Assembly (NCBI RefSeq): GCF_902143515.1
Contig: NZ_CABFVD010000001.1
Location: 682,001-746,000, forward strand
DNA: 64,000 nucleotides
Direction of reading: 5' to 3'
Source of the DNA: Hathewaya massiliensis
Lineage (GTDB): Bacteria; Bacillota; Clostridia; Clostridiales; Clostridiaceae
The notes under the pieces are model-generated. The model was not told the DNA's origin, did not search any database, and worked only from the letters and a program-made list of their open reading frames with translations. Below, one piece after another: positions 61,442-64,000 of the stretch. How positions within the stretch are numbered: position 1 is the first letter of the stretch; each line of letters begins with the position of its first letter. The position numbers and the translations under genes are program-made.

Positions 61442-62803
61442 TTATACAAAAACTTTTCTTATGCATTCTCTAAGAGAGTTAACATAAATAATATTTACTT
61501 TCTGTTCTTTTATATTTATCTTATTTTTTTCAGGAATTATAAAGTTTACAAATCCCAATTTTATTCCTTCATTTACAAGTTTTTCGCAATAAGCTACAGG
61601 CCTTATTTCTCCTGTTAATCCAACCTCTCCAATTACTAGAGCTTTTTCTAAAGATATGGGCTTATCTTTTACACTAGATAAAAGTGCTATTGCAATCCCT
61701 AAGTCACCATAAGTGCCCTCTATACTTAAGCCCCCTACTACATTAACATAAACATCCGCATTATAAAAAGGTACTTTAAGTTTCTTTTCTAGAACAGCTA
61801 ATATTAAGTTTAATCTAGAGGTATCAACACCTACCGCTGTCCTTCTAGGCATAATTGCTTTGGTTTCACTAACCAATGCTTGCATTTCAACTAATACAGG
61901 TCTACTTCCTTCTATGATTCCGATAACAGCAGAACCTTCTTTAGAATAACTTGTATCTTCTAAAAATACTTCAGAAGGATTTAATATCTCTTTTAATCCC
62001 TCTCCTCTCATCTCAAATACCCCTATTTCACTAGTGGTTCCAAAACGATTTTTTATAGTCCTAAGTATTCTAAATTCTTGAGTTCTCTCACCTTCAAAGT
62101 GAAGTACAGTGTCTACCATATGTTCTAGTACCCTAGGTCCTGCTAGTTCACCTTGCTTAGTAACATGTGCTACTATAAAGAATGGAATTCCCTTGCTCTT
62201 TCCTATTCGCATTATATTATTTGAACATTCTCTTACTTGTGAGACACTTCCTGGAGCCGAGCTTAGACTTTCCTTAAATAAGGTTTGAATAGAATCTATT
62301 ATGACAAATATAGGATCTATTTCTCCTATTTGAAATTCAATATTATCAATATTAGTTTCCGATAATATATATAAGTTTTCACTCTGTATCTCTAGCCTGT
62401 CAGCTCGCATTTTTATCTGCTCCTCTGACTCTTCTCCTGATACATATAAAACTTTTCCGTATTCTTTTGCTATATTACCAGCTGTTTGCAAGAGCAGCGT
62501 TGATTTGCCAATACCAGGATCACCTGAAATTAAGACTAGAGAACCTTTAACTAATCCCCCACCTAAAACTCTATTTAACTCCTTAATACTTGTATTATAT
62601 CTTTCATATTCCCCTGATTTAATATTTACTATACTTTTAGGTACTGATTTATTGGCTGAAATTCCTCTACTTACTGAGCTTTCTTTTTGAACTTTCTCTT
62701 CTAATATGGTATTCCAACTTCCACATTCAGGACATTTACCTAACCACTTTAAAGTTTCATAACCACATTCTGAACACACAAATTTGGTTTTAATCTTGTG
62801 CAT
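61442..62803 (-). CDS. radA: DNA repair protein RadA
   Basis: A 453-residue branch-migration ATPase. The zinc finger [20 protein letters not shown] lies at the N-terminus, Walker [12 protein letters not shown] near residue 96, the KNRFG motif near 250, then a Lon-like domain. It precedes disA by 14 bases. GGAGAGG lies five bases before its ATG. Confidence 0.97.
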   Translation of the reverse strand: MHKIKTKFVCSECGYETLKWLGKCPECGSWNTILEEKVQKESSVSRGISANKSVPKSIVNIKSGEYERYNTSIKELNRVLGGGLVKGSLVLISGDPGIGKSTLLLQTAGNIAKEYGKVLYVSGEESEEQIKMRADRLEIQSENLYILSETNIDNIEFQIGEIDPIFVIIDSIQTLFKESLSSAPGSVSQVRECSNNIMRIGKSKGIPFFIVAHVTKQGELAGPRVLEHMVDTVLHFEGERTQEFRILRTIKNRFGTTSEIGVFEMRGEGLKEILNPSEVFLEDTSYSKEGSAVIGIIEGSRPVLVEMQALVSETKAIMPRRTAVGVDTSRLNLILAVLEKKLKVPFYNADVYVNVVGGLSIEGTYGDLGIAIALLSSVKDKPISLEKALVIGEVGLTGEIRPVAYCEKLVNEGIKLGFVNFIIPEKNKINIKEQKVNIIYVNSLRECIRKVFV

Positions 62804-63028
62804 ATATACCTCTCCTAAGTAATTTTTATTATTACCAAACTAAATTATATACTTAATATGTAATAATTTCTATAGATTTTTAGTATTTAATACAAATAAT
62901 TATTTACATTTAAAACATTCTTAATCTAAATATACCATAACTTAATCTAAAGAAATTTCTAAGCTTCAGAGGAATATTTGCCCTTATTAATTAAAGAGAC
63001 TAGTCATAGGGTACAACTTACTTATAAT
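62804..63028 (-). other. Gap between clpC terminator and radA
   Basis: A+T-rich and non-coding. A TATAAT (minus) about 40 bases before radA may serve as its -10, but I see no matching -35. Nothing else recognisable. Confidence 0.4.
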
Positions 63029-63070
63029 TTAAAGAAAAGAATAGTCTGGAACTGACTATTCTTCCTTTAA
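63029..63070 (-). terminator. Terminator of clpC
   Basis: AAGAATAGTC and GACTATTCTT around seven bases, with outer AAAG/CTTT pairing and a T-rich tail on the minus strand. Confidence 0.8.
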
Positions 63071-63148
63071 ACTTAAATCCTGAGTTACTTAAATTAACCA
63101 AATTTCAAATTAACTTATGAAAGTAACCTATAGAGTTAGCTTATAAAA

Positions 63149-64000
63149 TTAATTTGTAGTTGTAAATGTTAACTTATCCTCTTTTTCATCTATAATAACC
63201 TTGTCACCTTTTTTTACATTTCCACTTAAAATTTCCTCTGAAAGCCTATCTTCTACAATTTTAGTTATAGTTCTTCTAAGAGGTCTAGCTCCATATTCTA
63301 GGTCTACACCTTTCTTTGTTAAATATTTTTCTGCCTCAGGTGTAAACTGCAAGTATATATCTTTTTCTTCCAATTTCTTTGTAACTGCGGTCAACATTAA
63401 TTTAACTATTTTTTCTAAATCATTTTCATCTAATGAATGAAATACTATGATATCATCTATTCTATTTAAAAATTCTGGTCTAAAGTTTCTCTTTAATTCT
63501 TCCATCATATTTTCTTTCATCATTTCATATTCTTTTTCATTTTCTGCCTTATTGCTTGAAGTAAATCCTAAAACATTTTGTTTTTTAAGGGTTGAAGCTC
63601 CAACATTGGATGTCATTATTATAATTGTATTTTTAAAGTTTACATATTTACCTTTCCCATCAGTTAATCTACCATCTTCAAGTATTTGAAGAAGTATATT
63701 AAACACCTCTGGATGAGCTTTTTCTATTTCATCAAATAATATTACAGAGTATGGATTTCTTCTAACTTTTTCTGTTAACTGTCCTCCTTCTTCATAGCCT
63801 ACATATCCTGGAGGTGAACCAATTAATCTTGAAACTGCATGCTTTTCCATGTATTCTGACATATCTATTCTTATCATATTACTTTCATCACCAAACATAG
63901 CCTCAGCTAATGCTTTAGAAAGCTCTGTCTTACCCACTCCAGTAGGCCCTAAGAATATAAAGGATCCAATAGGTCTTTTAGGGTCCTTAAGTCCTACTCT
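63149..64000 (-). CDS. clpC: ClpC ATPase, C-terminal part (cut by window edge)
   Basis: The last 283 residues of a Clp/Hsp100 unfoldase; the frame is open to the edge. The second AAA+ module is nearly complete: Walker [11 protein letters not shown], Walker [14 protein letters not shown], sensor region TSNVGAS and C-terminal D2-small domain (GARPLRRTI). With ClpP it degrades damaged proteins. The order clpC-radA-disA is usual, and ctsR-mcsA-mcsB would lie beyond the edge. Confidence 0.95.
   Translation of the reverse strand, partial: RVGLKDPKRPIGSFIFLGPTGVGKTELSKALAEAMFGDESNMIRIDMSEYMEKHAVSRLIGSPPGYVGYEEGGQLTEKVRRNPYSVILFDEIEKAHPEVFNILLQILEDGRLTDGKGKYVNFKNTIIIMTSNVGASTLKKQNVLGFTSSNKAENEKEYEMMKENMMEELKRNFRPEFLNRIDDIIVFHSLDENDLEKIVKLMLTAVTKKLEEKDIYLQFTPEAEKYLTKKGVDLEYGARPLRRTITKIVEDRLSEEILSGNVKKGDKVIIDEKEDKLTFTTTN

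Overview
The window is low-GC, strictly clostridial chromosome with almost every gene on the minus strand. The organism looks like an amino-acid-fermenting member of Clostridium sensu lato, in the C. tetani / C. tetanomorphum / C. cochlearium / Hathewaya neighbourhood. The reasons are a complete methylaspartate glutamate-fermentation gene set, a sporulation amidase (CwlD), SigH, and Gram-positive ribosomal and stress loci (ctsR-type clpC-radA-disA). The glutamate mutase and methylaspartase sequences resemble those I remember from C. cochlearium and C. tetanomorphum but are not identical, so I do not name a species.

Region by region (coordinates rise against transcription). 1-272: the 5' part of an HgcA/CFeSP-like corrinoid protein gene with an in-frame UGA after codon 10, a good ribosome-binding site ahead of it and a bSECIS-like hairpin behind it. 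It is a candidate selenoprotein and the most interesting thing here. 486-2090: a membrane-anchored MutS-family ATPase. 2422-12644: the methylaspartate cluster, read in the order gntR, glmS, glmL, glmE, mal, mesaconase alpha and beta, citramalate lyase gamma, beta and alpha. Together these turn L-glutamate into 3-methylaspartate, mesaconate, (S)-citramalate, and finally acetate plus pyruvate. 12946-15571: cwlD and a Na/Pi cotransporter with a PhoP-box-like promoter.

15967-53303: the ribosomal/transcription super-cluster. Read in the direction of transcription it runs tRNA-Thr, tuf2, rpmG, secE, nusG, rplK, rplA, rplJ, rplL, rpoB, rpoC, an L7Ae-like gene, rpsL, rpsG, fusA, tuf1. It continues with the S10-spc-alpha operons (rpsJ to rplQ, including secY, adk, a KOW protein and infA), the ECF transporter module ecfA1-ecfA2-ecfT, truA, rplM and rpsI. 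Several near-consensus promoters, an L10 leader, two L1 repressor sites and terminators divide it into units. The gene map, usually found after adk, is not at this position. The two tuf genes are almost identical.

53446-59663: sigH, a NYN-domain gene, rlmB, mrnC, a cysteine-poor second copy of ribosomal protein S4 (with its own promoter, terminator and Fur/Zur-like operator), cysS and a PIN-TRAM membrane protein. 59900-60304 is the only convincing plus-strand gene. 60363-64000: disA, radA and the 3' part of clpC, cut by the window edge. No rRNA, CRISPR array, insertion sequence or prophage was seen.
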